DNA of 14,830 bases from O2-02-FULL-42-9 sp038043025 (GCA_038043025.1 JBBTCW010000033.1:1-14830); one strand, 5' to 3'. Positions 6,194 to 13,024 are shown, counted from the stretch's first letter. A program made the numbers and translations. The notes: generated by a model from the letters alone, not told the origin.

Positions 6194-6221
6194 ATTCTAG
6201 CAGGAAAAAGGCTGGCGTCCA
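6194..6221 (-). promoter_or_regulatory. Predicted promoter of the aminotransferase gene
   Basis: On the minus strand, TGGACG (6216-6221) and TAGAAT (6194-6199) are 16 bases apart. A short leader with AAGGAA follows. The -35 box lies inside the palindrome that also covers the -35 of uvrB. Confidence 0.45.
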
Positions 6222-6224
6222 GCC
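6210..6224. promoter_or_regulatory. Palindrome GGCTGG-CGT-CCAGCC in the divergent promoter region
   Basis: A 6-bp inverted repeat with a 3-base centre covers the predicted -35 boxes of both uvrB and the aminotransferase gene. It could be an operator or simply a hairpin. It is not a LexA box: CTG and CAG are only 5 bases apart, not 10. Confidence 0.35.
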
Positions 6225-6240
6225 ATGTCGACGATATAAT
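6212..6240 (+). promoter_or_regulatory. Predicted uvrB promoter placing the transcript start at the ATG
   Basis: A perfect TATAAT (6235-6240) lies six bases before the uvrB ATG, with a weak CTGGCG -35 (6212-6217) 17 bases upstream. A start 6-7 bases after the -10 would give a leaderless mRNA beginning at or next to the ATG. No Shine-Dalgarno sequence is present, which agrees. No SOS box was found. Confidence 0.5.
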
Positions 6241-6246
6241 GCCTCT

Positions 6247-8241
6247 ATGGATACGCGCTTTAAGTTACAATCTTCATTTACGCCTGCCGGCGATCAGCCG
6301 CAGGCAATTAGTGCGCTGACAGACGGCCTTCGACAGGGGTTGTTTTCTCAGACGTTGTTAGGTGTTACGGGATCTGGCAAAACCTTTACGATGGCGCATA
6401 CGATTGAAGCTGTTCAGCGGCCGACCTTGATTATGGCGCATAATAAAACATTAGCGGCGCAATTATATGGTGAAATGAAAGGGTTTTTTCCCAAAAACGC
6501 CGTTGAATATTTTGTATCGTATTATGATTATTATCAGCCGGAAGCGTATATGCCGGTGAGCGATACCTATATCGCAAAAGATTCTTCGGTTAACGAACAT
6601 ATTGAACAAATGCGTTTGTCGGCAACTAAATCATTATTGGAACGACGGGATGTTATTATTGTGTCAACCGTTTCAGCGATTTATGGTTTGGGCGATCCTA
6701 AAGCGTATTTAAGTTTGGTGTTGCATTTGAATCGAGGAGAACGCATGGATCAACGCACCATTTTGCGTCGCTTGGCAGAGTTACAATATACGCGAAATGA
6801 TGTTGAATTAAAACGCGCAACGTTTCGTGTGCACGGTGATGTCATTGATGTTCACCCGGCAGAATCTTCACAAGATGCACTGCGTATTGAATTATTCGAT
6901 GATGAAATTGAACGGATGAGTTATTTTGATCCCTTAACGGGGCATGTGTTACGCGACGTGCCGCGCGCAACGATTTTTCCAAAATCACATTTTGTCACGC
7001 CACGCCAAACGATTTTAGATATGATCGATCAGATTAAAGCAGAGCTCAAAGATCGATTGACTGTATTGCGCGATCTCAATAAGTTGGTTGAAGCGCAACG
7101 ATTAGAACAACGCACACTTTTTGATATCGAAATGATGATTGAGCTGGGTTATTGCTCCGGTATTGAAAATTATTCACGTTATTTATCGACGCGCAACGCC
7201 GGAGAACCTCCGCCGACGTTATTTGATTACTTGCCCGATGATGCGCTTTTAATTGTGGATGAATCGCATACGACGTTGCCACAGATATCTGGTATGTATA
7301 AAGGTGATCGTTCGCGTAAAACGACATTGGTTGAATATGGATTTCGTTTGCCCTCGGCGTTGGATAATCGACCCTTACGATTTGATGAATTTGAAGCGCG
7401 TTCGCCCCAACGCATATTTGTATCAGCAACCCCGGGGTCTTATGAAGCGGAGCATACAGATCAATTAGTTGAACAAGTCGTCCGACCGACGGGTTTGTTG
7501 GATCCGAAGATTGAAATACGACCGGTTGCTACGCAGGTAGATGATTTGTTATCTGAAATTAATCTCTGTGCTGCGCAACATGAACGCGTGCTCGTGACAA
7601 CATTGACAAAGCGTATGGCAGAAGATTTAGCAGAATATTTGGATGAGCATGGCGTGCGCGTTCGTTATTTACATTCTGATATTGGAACGGTTGAGCGCGT
7701 TGAAATTATTCGTGATTTGCGGTTAGGAAAATTTGATGCATTGGTAGGAATTAATTTATTGCGCGAAGGATTGGATATTCCCGAAGTTGCTTTAGTTGCT
7801 ATTTTAGATGCAGATAAAGAAGGGTTCTTGCGCTCTGAGCGTGCATTAATTCAAACCATGGGGCGCGCGGCAAGACATATTAATGGCCGAGCGATCATGT
7901 ATGCTGATCAGGTGACGCGCTCTATGCAAGGGGCGATTGATGTGACCACTCATCGTCGCGAAAAACAGCAAGCGCATAATAAAAAACAAGGGATCACCCC
8001 GACACAAATTTCAACGGCGATTAAAGATGTGATGGAAGGGGCGTATGAGGATAAAAAATCAAAACATCAGTTACAAGAATCCGTGTCGGATTATGAATTC
8101 ATTAAAGATCCCATTGATATCATGAAAGATATTGAGCGATTAGAAAAACAAATGTATCTGCATGCGCAAAATTTAGAATTTGAAGAAGCGATTAAATTAA
8201 GAAATCGAGTCAAACGTTTAGAAGAGCAGCTGAAAAAGTAA
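6247..8241 (+). CDS. uvrB: UvrABC excision nuclease subunit UvrB
   Basis: UvrB of 664 residues is full length. It is the DNA-damage verification helicase-like subunit of nucleotide excision repair, loaded by UvrA and partner of UvrC. Walker A GVTGSGKT lies at residues 39-46. The beta-hairpin region with SYYDYYQPEAY is at 91-101, and the Walker B DESH box is at 338-341. Downstream are VSATPGSYE, the helicase motif VGINLLREGLDIPE, and ADKEGFLRSERALIQTMGRAAR. A C-terminal UVR coiled-coil motif (about 625-660, NLEFEEAIKLRNRVKRLEEQL) contacts UvrC. The start is the only plausible ATG. Its 3' end is copied twice downstream (10305-10595 and 13025-13153), where accessory cargo has been placed. Confidence 0.98.
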   Translation: MDTRFKLQSSFTPAGDQPQAISALTDGLRQGLFSQTLLGVTGSGKTFTMAHTIEAVQRPTLIMAHNKTLAAQLYGEMKGFFPKNAVEYFVSYYDYYQPEAYMPVSDTYIAKDSSVNEHIEQMRLSATKSLLERRDVIIVSTVSAIYGLGDPKAYLSLVLHLNRGERMDQRTILRRLAELQYTRNDVELKRATFRVHGDVIDVHPAESSQDALRIELFDDEIERMSYFDPLTGHVLRDVPRATIFPKSHFVTPRQTILDMIDQIKAELKDRLTVLRDLNKLVEAQRLEQRTLFDIEMMIELGYCSGIENYSRYLSTRNAGEPPPTLFDYLPDDALLIVDESHTTLPQISGMYKGDRSRKTTLVEYGFRLPSALDNRPLRFDEFEARSPQRIFVSATPGSYEAEHTDQLVEQVVRPTGLLDPKIEIRPVATQVDDLLSEINLCAAQHERVLVTTLTKRMAEDLAEYLDEHGVRVRYLHSDIGTVERVEIIRDLRLGKFDALVGINLLREGLDIPEVALVAILDADKEGFLRSERALIQTMGRAARHINGRAIMYADQVTRSMQGAIDVTTHRREKQQAHNKKQGITPTQISTAIKDVMEGAYEDKKSKHQLQESVSDYEFIKDPIDIMKDIERLEKQMYLHAQNLEFEEAIKLRNRVKRLEEQLKK

Positions 8242-8244
8242 TAC

Positions 8245-8264
8245 TTTTGTTTAGCTAAACAAAA
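8245..8264. repeat. Perfect 20-bp palindrome after uvrB
   Basis: TTTTGTTTAGCTAAACAAAA is perfectly self-complementary and starts 4 bases after the uvrB stop codon. It sits at the joint between uvrB and the AbiE cargo. It may be part of a terminator or mark a recombination point. The other two uvrB 3' ends are not followed by it. Confidence 0.6.
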
Positions 8265-8285
8265 TGTAGGTTGGTGCTGAGCGCC
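8265..8285 (+). repeat. Half of a GTAGGTTGG...GCTGAGC palindromic repeat (left of AbiE cargo)
   Basis: This stretch, GTAGGTTGGTGCTGAGC plus edges, equals the left arm of the intact palindrome at 12538-12575. Similarity extends upstream (GCTAAACRAAAT). The right arm is absent here but is found at 10281-10302, after the AbiE cargo. Confidence 0.65.
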
Positions 8286-8289
8286 TTGA

Positions 8290-8309
8290 CTCCGCCGCAA
8301 GCGGTGGAG
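8290..8309 (+). repeat. CTCCGCCGC-AA-GCGGTGGAG palindromic repeat
   Basis: This REP-like hairpin has 9-bp arms and one mismatch, followed by ATTTCTCA. Related copies are at 10174-10193 and, inverted, at 10628-10647. All three lie within the uvrB-flanking accessory block. Confidence 0.7.
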
Positions 8310-8400
8310 ATTTCTCAATTTAAAATAAGAATACAATCTAATCCGCCAAGTGTTTTTTTCTAACTCCTTGATTTTTTACCAGCCATAACAAGTCATCTTC

Positions 8401-8434
8401 TTGCATTTATCACAATTATTGCTATAATTTGTGA
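8401..8434 (+). promoter_or_regulatory. Promoter and likely operator of the AbiE-type operon
   Basis: TTGCAT (8401-8406) and a perfect TATAAT (8423-8428) are 16 bases apart. An imperfect palindrome, TCACAA (8410-8415) with TTGTGA (8429-8434), covers the spacer and the -10 box. AbiEi antitoxins are known to repress their own operon by binding inverted repeats, so this is the probable site; the binding itself is inferred. Confidence 0.55.
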
Positions 8435-8461
8435 CAAATGGTGGAAAAGTAGAAAAAATCA

Positions 8462-9061
8462 ATGAAAGCAATCAATCAGATTAAACAGTATATTGAAGCA
8501 ATACCGGCGGGCAGGCCTTTTGCTGCGACGGAATTTCAGCATTTAGCGACTTCCGAGAATGTTCGTAAAATACTCAGTCGTTTAGTGCGCGTTGGTGAGA
8601 TTAAGCGTGTTGCTCGTGGTATTTTTGTTAAACCTAAAAAGCTAGCATATGTTGGGGAGGTTTTACCATCGCCTTATGAGGTTGTTAAGTCTATTGCAAA
8701 GAACACTGGGGAAACGCTATCGATTCATGGAGCTGAGGCAGCAAGGCAGTTGCATTTAACAACGCAAGTTCCATTGCAGTTAGTTTTCTATACCTCGGGC
8801 AATTCAAGAACAATTCATATTGGTAATCAAAAGGTGAAGATGCAGCATGTGAGTCCAAGAAAGTTGTTTGCTCCTGGCACGGTTAAGGGTAATGTGATTT
8901 CAGCACTTTGGTATTTGGGTCAAGCGCATGTTGCTCAAAAAACAATTCACGCGATTAAAAAACAATTAAGCGAGGAAGAGTTTAATGATGTAGTGCAAGA
9001 GATGTCGCAAATGCCAGCTTGGATGGCAAAACAGTTTTATCTGTATCAACAAAGAAAATGA
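8462..9061 (+). CDS. abiEi: AbiEi-type antitoxin / transcriptional regulator (DUF6088-like)
   Basis: This 199-residue protein has an N-terminal winged helix (about residues 1-60: FAATEFQHLATSENVRKILS, then RVGEIKRVARGIFVKP), as in the AbiEi antitoxins of type IV toxin-antitoxin systems. The rest (SPYEVVKSIAKNTGETLSIH, then LVFYTSGNSRTIHIGNQKVK and a helical C-terminus) is the DUF6088-like domain. AbiEi counteracts AbiEii without binding it directly and represses the operon. Context fits exactly: a nucleotidyltransferase toxin gene follows after 10 bases, and a palindrome lies over the promoter. No strong Shine-Dalgarno sequence is seen. The pair sits between the native uvrB end and its first downstream copy. 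Confidence 0.85.
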   Translation: MKAINQIKQYIEAIPAGRPFAATEFQHLATSENVRKILSRLVRVGEIKRVARGIFVKPKKLAYVGEVLPSPYEVVKSIAKNTGETLSIHGAEAARQLHLTTQVPLQLVFYTSGNSRTIHIGNQKVKMQHVSPRKLFAPGTVKGNVISALWYLGQAHVAQKTIHAIKKQLSEEEFNDVVQEMSQMPAWMAKQFYLYQQRK

Positions 9062-9071
9062 GAAAACAGAT

Positions 9072-10121
9072 ATGAGTAAAGAATACTTTGATTTATCATC
9101 TGATATTCAAAAGGCATTAATAGATAAAGCCGCTGACCAGCTTAATATCTCTGATGTTGCTATTGAAAAAGATCTTTGGATTTGCTGGATTCTACAGCAG
9201 CTTTTTGATTTGCCGTTAAGTATGGTGTTGAAGGGCGGCACTTCTTTGTCTAAAGCGTACAATCTCATTAATCGTTTTTCTGAAGATGTTGATATTACTC
9301 TCGATCCCCATAGCTTCCAGTTTACAGTCGATCTTGAAAAAGCCACCCGCTCTAGCCTAAAAAAAATTAGCGAAGAGTTACAGACTACATTAGAAAACTG
9401 CATACAAAAAACAATTTTACCGCATTTAAGGAAGTGCATTTTGCGATTCCCCAATCAAGAGAAATTTTCTATTGACTGGGATGAGGAAGAGAGTCTGAGG
9501 TTTTATTATCCTAGTGTGTTGAGCCACCATTTTCTTACTTCAGATGGCGATTTTCTTTTGTTTGAAAATGAAAATTCTTATTTGCGTGATCATATACTCA
9601 TTGAATTTGGCGCTCGAAATAATATTGAACCAAACGAAAAGCATATCATTACACCGCTATTGTCACAGATTACTTTCGAAAAGCCGCTGAATTTCTCAAA
9701 AACTGAGGTTGATGTTTTGTCGATCATCAGAACTTTTTGGGAAAAAACAACGTTAATTCATGTTGAGTGCCATCGAAAACGCTTAAGAAATAATCCCGAT
9801 CGTCTTTCAAGACACTGGTATGATTTGGCGATGCTTAAGAAAGCAGGTATAGATAAAGAGGCTTTATCTCAATGGAAAATTTTAGAAGATGTTGTGAAGC
9901 ATAAAAAGGCTTTTTTTAACGCTTCTTATGCAAATTATGATGATTGTCTTAATAATAAATTTCGTTTAATCCCTGATGATGCGGATAAAAAAAGCTTAGA
10001 ACGCGATTATGAGAGTATGAAGAATTTTGGTATGTTTTCTGAAGAACCGATGTCGTTCGACGAAATATTGAACTTGTTGAATGAGTTGGAAGATGTTCTT
10101 AAAACATCACGTTGCGTCTAA
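9072..10121 (+). CDS. abiEii: AbiEii-type nucleotidyltransferase toxin
   Basis: This 349-residue protein belongs to the AbiEii/DUF1814 branch of the DNA polymerase beta-like nucleotidyltransferases. The catalytic signature is complete: LKGGTSLSKAYNLINRFSED (residues 53-72) with the GGTS loop at 55-58 and the acidic pair D72 and D74 in EDVDI. Further conserved positions are SRHWYDLAML (around 244-253) and the lysine-rich KHKKAFFNASYANYDD (about 275-290). AbiEii toxins transfer nucleotides, in characterised members to tRNA acceptor ends, and cause reversible growth arrest that limits phage. It is translated from the same mRNA as abiEi. The length is a little above that of many homologues. No truncation is seen. 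Confidence 0.88.
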   Translation: MSKEYFDLSSDIQKALIDKAADQLNISDVAIEKDLWICWILQQLFDLPLSMVLKGGTSLSKAYNLINRFSEDVDITLDPHSFQFTVDLEKATRSSLKKISEELQTTLENCIQKTILPHLRKCILRFPNQEKFSIDWDEEESLRFYYPSVLSHHFLTSDGDFLLFENENSYLRDHILIEFGARNNIEPNEKHIITPLLSQITFEKPLNFSKTEVDVLSIIRTFWEKTTLIHVECHRKRLRNNPDRLSRHWYDLAMLKKAGIDKEALSQWKILEDVVKHKKAFFNASYANYDDCLNNKFRLIPDDADKKSLERDYESMKNFGMFSEEPMSFDEILNLLNELEDVLKTSRCV

Positions 10122-10173
10122 ATGAAAAAGTTTATTTGAGCTTTTTCTTTTGGTAAATCTCTGCGTTCAACAA

Positions 10174-10193
10174 CTCGGCCGCAAGCGGCCGAG
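10174..10193 (+). repeat. CTCGGCCGC-AA-GCGGCCGAG palindromic repeat
   Basis: This perfect 9-bp inverted repeat with an AA centre follows the AbiEii gene. Its layout, including the following ATT, matches the repeats at 8290-8309 and 10628-10647, with compensating base changes that keep the stem. It could act as a weak terminator. Confidence 0.7.
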
Positions 10194-10250
10194 ATTGTTT
10201 CCTTAATTGATTTCGCTTGCAAGGGGATTCCCGCGCGGACGGCTCCTCTC

Positions 10251-10272
10251 GGGGAGCATTGCATTGCTCCCC
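10251..10272. repeat. GGGGAGCA hairpin
   Basis: An 8-bp perfect inverted repeat (GGGGAGCA and TGCTCCCC) has a 6-base loop. It belongs to the GC-rich cluster of short palindromes between the AbiE operon and the uvrB 3' copy. Confidence 0.5.
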
Positions 10273-10280
10273 TCTGGACT

Positions 10281-10302
10281 TGCGCTCAGCCCAACCTACG
10301 AG
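10281..10302 (+). repeat. Half of the GTAGGTTGG palindromic repeat (right of AbiE cargo)
   Basis: TGCGCTCAGCCCAACCTACG plus two bases is the right arm of the repeat whose left arm lies at 8265-8285. It directly abuts the uvrB 3' copy, which starts at 10305. The two halves together would rebuild a palindrome like that at 12538-12575. Confidence 0.65.
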
Positions 10303-10304
10303 CT

Positions 10305-10595
10305 CATCGTCGCGAAAAACAGCACGCGTATAATAAAAAACAAGGGATCACCCCGACACAAATTTCAACGGCGGTTAAAGATGTGATGGAAGGGGCGTAT
10401 GATGATAAAAAATCTAAACATCAGTTACAAGAATCCTTGTCGGATTATGACATCATTAAAGATCCCATTGACATCATGAAAGACATTGAGCGATTAGAAA
10501 AACAAATGTATCTGCATGCGCAAAATTTAGAATTTGAAGAAGCGATTAAATTAAGAAATCGAGTCAAACGTTTAGAAGAGCAGCTGAAAAAGTAA
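10305..10595 (+). pseudogene. Duplicated uvrB 3' end, copy 2
   Basis: These 291 bases match native uvrB 7951-8241 without gaps, with about ten mismatches by eye. They cover residues 569-664, including the UVR motif. The frame is open throughout; a GTG at 10383 or an ATG at 10386 would give a peptide of about 70 residues. No helicase domain is present. The last stretch of more than 100 bases is identical to the native copy, while differences cluster in the first two thirds. The match ends about 10 bases past the stop codon (TAATCCTTTG). It marks the boundary between the AbiE and RelBE cargo segments. Confidence 0.9.
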
Positions 10596-10627
10596 TCCTT
10601 TGGCATCTACCTTTTAAAGTGAGAAAT

Positions 10628-10647
10628 CTCCGCCGCTTGCGGCGGAG
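10628..10647 (-). repeat. CTCCGCCGC-TT-GCGGCGGAG palindromic repeat
   Basis: This perfect 9-bp inverted repeat is flanked by TGAGAAAT. Read on the minus strand it is nearly identical to 8290-8309 with its ATTTCTCA tail. It starts 33 bases past the stop codon of uvrB copy 2. Confidence 0.7.
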
Positions 10648-10691
10648 TTGTTGAAAAAATCAATGAGTTATAGTTTTTCTGCTTATTTGTA

Positions 10692-10738
10692 TTGATAATC
10701 TTAAATGATATGTTATACTTGATATACATGTATATCAA
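10692..10738 (+). promoter_or_regulatory. Promoter and palindromic operator of the RelBE-type operon
   Basis: TTGATA (10692-10697) and TATACT (10714-10719) are 16 bases apart. A perfect 20-bp palindrome, TTGATATACATGTATATCAA (10719-10738), begins at the end of the -10 box. This is a typical place for autorepression by a ribbon-helix-helix antitoxin and its toxin complex. AGAGGG follows as the ribosome binding site. Confidence 0.7.
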
Positions 10739-10752
10739 AGAGGGCTCATAGA

Positions 10753-10965
10753 ATGTTTGCAATGAGATTGCCTGAACATTTGGAAAACCGTTTAAATCGA
10801 CTGTCAGAAAAGACCGGTCGAACGAAGTCATATTACGTTAAAAAAGCATTAGAAGCATTTTTAGAAGATAAAGAAGACTATTTATTAGCAATTTCAGTGT
10901 TAGAAAAAAAGAATCCATCTGTCCCGTTAGAAAAGGTGATCAAAGATCTTGGGTTGGAAAATTAA
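10753..10965 (+). CDS. RelB/DinJ-like ribbon-helix-helix antitoxin
   Basis: This 70-residue antitoxin has an N-terminal ribbon-helix-helix DNA-binding motif (FAMRLPEHLENRLNRLSEKT, residues 2-21, then GRTKSYYVKKALEAFLED). Its C-terminal tail (VPLEKVIKDLGLEN) is likely to wrap the toxin. Dimers would bind the perfect palindrome at 10719-10738 through the beta strand. AGAGGG lies about 9 bases before the ATG; a second ATG three codons later is possible. The reading frame overlaps the start of the toxin gene by 17 bases. Domain and context agree with a type II antitoxin; the RelB versus other RHH subfamily is not certain. Confidence 0.85.
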   Translation: MFAMRLPEHLENRLNRLSEKTGRTKSYYVKKALEAFLEDKEDYLLAISVLEKKNPSVPLEKVIKDLGLEN

Positions 10966-11215
10966 GTTAGATCAACATGCTGTAAAGCAACTTAAAAAAC
11001 TAGATCGTACCGTTCAGAAGAGAATTGTCGATTTTTTAAGTGATCGTTTATTGACTGCTAAAACGCCTAGAGATTTCGGCAAACCATTGATGGGGAAATT
11101 AACCGGCTTATGGCGCTATCGAGTTGGAGATTATCGACTTATCTGTGAAATTAACGACAAAGAAGTAACTGTGTTGGTTATTAATATTGGTCACCGGAAA
11201 GAGATCTATCAATAA
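10949..11215 (+). CDS. relE: RelE/ParE-family toxin
   Basis: This 88-residue protein has the RelE/ParE fold: IKLDQHAVKQLKKLDRTVQKR (two helices), GKPLMGKLTGLWRYRVGDYRLICEI (strands 2-3 with the conserved WRYRVGDYRLI) and VTVLVINIGHRKEIYQ at the C-terminus, ending with the usual H-R-x-x-x-Y. In RelE toxins these Arg and Tyr residues contribute to ribosome-dependent mRNA cleavage. The start codon is TTG inside the antitoxin gene, which fits translational coupling. No better start exists before the first conserved strand. It is a type II toxin paired with the upstream antitoxin. Confidence 0.88.
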   Translation: MGWKIKLDQHAVKQLKKLDRTVQKRIVDFLSDRLLTAKTPRDFGKPLMGKLTGLWRYRVGDYRLICEINDKEVTVLVINIGHRKEIYQ

Positions 11216-11225
11216 TTTTTATAGC

Positions 11226-11264
11226 AAGGTTGAGCTGAATGAAATGTGCGCTCAGCCAACCTAC
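11226..11264 (+). repeat. Diverged GTTGG...GCTCAGC palindromic repeat
   Basis: AGGTTGAGCTGA on the left faces GCGCTCAGCCAACCTACG on the right, as in 12538-12575 but with a longer and altered loop. It is a decayed member of the same family and follows the RelE stop codon. Confidence 0.55.
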
Positions 11265-11299
11265 GAGCTGGCTTATCGTTTTATCGAAACGCCAGCTCG
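11264..11299. repeat. CGAGCTGGC...GCCAGCTCG hairpin
   Basis: A 9-bp perfect inverted repeat encloses an inner CGTTT/AAACG pairing. No T-run follows, so it is probably not a terminator for the RelBE operon. It overlaps the end of the preceding repeat by a base. Confidence 0.5.
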
Positions 11300-11377
11300 A
11301 TGATGTATTAACAACCTGGTTATAAAGAATAAGAAACCAGTTGTGGTTTGAGTGCACATTAAAAATTAGGATATGTT

Positions 11378-12529
11378 ATGGGGATCTTAGATGAAATTTT
11401 AGATAAAGTTGTTGGTGAAGAGATTACGATTGGAAATCTTGTTGGAGCCAATATTATTGTTGCGCAAGGGGGCAGGGTTATCTACGAGAACTCGTTCGGA
11501 TTTGCTGATCGTGAGCAACAAAAACAGATGACGCCAGAGACAATTATTCGTTTAGCCAGTTTAACCAAACCGCTTGTAACTGCAGCAGCGATGGCGCTAT
11601 TAGAATCGGGGATCATTAAGTTGGATGATCAAGTAACAAAGTGGTTATCTTATTTTGTACCGAAAAATCCTGATGGAACGGTGACGCCGATACAGTTAAG
11701 ACATTTGCTAAATCATACGTCGGGTTTAGGTTATGGTTTTCTTTCTGCAGATAATGAACCTTATAAATCAGCAGGTGTTTCAGATGGTTTAGATGACAGT
11801 GGGTTATCTTTGGAGGAAAATTTAAGGCGGTTGGCAAGTGTGCCATTACTTTTTAAGCCGGGAACCTCATGGTGTTATTCGCTATCCACGGATGTGTTGG
11901 GTGCCGTTATGGAAAAAGCCTGTCAAAAACCGTTGTCTGAAATTGTTGAAGAACATGTGACAGGTCCACTTAAAATGAGCGATACCACTTTTTTGGTTAA
12001 GGATGTTGATCGATTGGCGGTCGCGTACGCTGACAAAAGTGCAGATGATGAGGCTCCTCGTCGTATGGAGGCGGAGGATCGGGTTTTGTTGGATGGTTGT
12101 GGTCCAATTCATTATGCGCCTGGTCGAATCATGAATCCCAGGGCTTATCCATCAGGTGGTGCGGGTATGGCAGGAACGGCGCGAGATTATCTGAAATTTT
12201 TAGAGACTATTAGACAGGGTGGAGTGGCTATTTTAAAAAAGAAATCGGTTTCGTTGATGACAGAAGATTTGGTGCCTGATTTTGAGGTGCCGGCCGCTGG
12301 GCCAGGTTTTGGTTTTGGTATGGGATTTGCAGTGGTTCGCGATTCTGAGATGGCAAATACTGCAAAAAGTCGAGGCACCTATGAGTGGGGTGGTGTTTAC
12401 GGAGCAAAAATGTATGTCGATCCAGAAAGAGAATTATCGGTCGTGATACTAACGAATACCGCTTTATATGGTTTGATGCATTTTCCGACCATTATTGAAA
12501 AAACACTTTACGGCGGTAGGCTGGGCTAA
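11378..12529 (+). CDS. Serine hydrolase of the class C beta-lactamase / penicillin-binding fold
   Basis: This 383-residue protein has the beta-lactamase-type serine hydrolase fold. The nucleophile motif is SLTK (S61, K64) after the strand TIIRLA. The second motif is Y167-S-L in WCYSLSTD, with Tyr as base as in class C enzymes and EstB-type esterases. The third is WGGVYG near residue 347, in place of KTG/HTG. The NHTSGLGYG segment (112-120) is typical of the family. No signal peptide is visible, so it is probably cytoplasmic, which argues for an esterase or D-amino peptidase role rather than resistance. AGGA precedes the ATG. It lies inside the second cargo block. Confidence 0.8.
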   Translation: MGILDEILDKVVGEEITIGNLVGANIIVAQGGRVIYENSFGFADREQQKQMTPETIIRLASLTKPLVTAAAMALLESGIIKLDDQVTKWLSYFVPKNPDGTVTPIQLRHLLNHTSGLGYGFLSADNEPYKSAGVSDGLDDSGLSLEENLRRLASVPLLFKPGTSWCYSLSTDVLGAVMEKACQKPLSEIVEEHVTGPLKMSDTTFLVKDVDRLAVAYADKSADDEAPRRMEAEDRVLLDGCGPIHYAPGRIMNPRAYPSGGAGMAGTARDYLKFLETIRQGGVAILKKKSVSLMTEDLVPDFEVPAAGPGFGFGMGFAVVRDSEMANTAKSRGTYEWGGVYGAKMYVDPERELSVVILTNTALYGLMHFPTIIEKTLYGGRLG

Positions 12530-12537
12530 ACGAAATG

Positions 12538-12575
12538 TAGGTTGGTGCTGAGCACATGCGCTCAGCCCAACCTGC
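12538..12575 (+). repeat. Intact GTAGGTTGGTGCTGAGC palindromic repeat
   Basis: Arms GTAGGTTGGTGCTGAGC and GCGCTCAGCCCAACCTGC pair with one bulge around a short loop. This is the complete form of the repeat whose two halves flank the AbiE cargo. It lies between the hydrolase and VOC genes. Similar elements are common in Gammaproteobacteria. Confidence 0.75.
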
Positions 12576-12600
12576 GAGTTGATTAAAAGAGATCATTAAA

Positions 12601-13011
12601 ATGAAACAAAAAAATATGAATTGGATAACGCCCTATTTGGTTGTGGTTGATGTGCAAAAATCAGTAGATTTTTATTGTCAGGCATTTAGATTTACGAATC
12701 CAACTGATCAGTATTATGATGAAAAAACCAAAAAGCCTATTTTCTGCAAATTGTCCTATAAAAATAGCTGCATTATGGTGGGGGCAGAAGGCAAATTAGG
12801 CGCAGTAGATCAAGCGCCAAATACAGGCAATATAAATTCCCCCGTCGGTATATATGTTTATTGCGATGATGTCGATCAATTATATCAACGCGCTATTCAA
12901 TATGGAGCTGTTAGTCTTTATGCGCCTGAAAATAAATTTTGGGGCGACCGCGTGTGTAAACTTAAAGATTTAGATGGACATATTTGGGGATTTGCTTCGC
13001 CCAATTCGTAG
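12601..13011 (+). CDS. VOC family protein (PhnB/glyoxalase-like)
   Basis: This is a 136-residue VOC-fold protein. The first module has WITPYLVVVDVQKSVDFYCQ (residues 8-27) and a long segment with FCKLSYKNSCIMVG. The second has VGIYVYCDDVDQLYQRAIQY and ends FWGDRVCKLKDLDGHIWGFA, the usual closing strand of PhnB-like members. Metal ligands cannot be assigned with certainty. It is separated from the serine hydrolase by a palindromic repeat, so co-transcription is possible but not certain. A second ATG six codons in is an alternative start. Directly after its stop codon come CAACCTACG and the third uvrB 3' copy. Confidence 0.8.
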   Translation: MKQKNMNWITPYLVVVDVQKSVDFYCQAFRFTNPTDQYYDEKTKKPIFCKLSYKNSCIMVGAEGKLGAVDQAPNTGNINSPVGIYVYCDDVDQLYQRAIQYGAVSLYAPENKFWGDRVCKLKDLDGHIWGFASPNS

Positions 13012-13024
13012 CAACCTACGCGTT

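Noticed and set aside
6210..6224. LexA (SOS) box before uvrB
   Set aside because: The CTG-N10-CAG spacing is absent; the CTG and CAG here are 5 bases apart.
7076..7468. Several overlapping frames inside uvrB
   Set aside because: They are shadows of the uvrB coding sequence, with no independent support.
10174..10302. CRISPR array between the AbiE operon and the uvrB copy
   Set aside because: The palindromes differ from one another and are not regularly spaced; there are no direct repeats with spacers.
11378..12529. True beta-lactamase conferring antibiotic resistance
   Set aside because: There is no signal peptide, YSL replaces the YxN motif, and no KTG box is seen. An esterase-like role is more likely.
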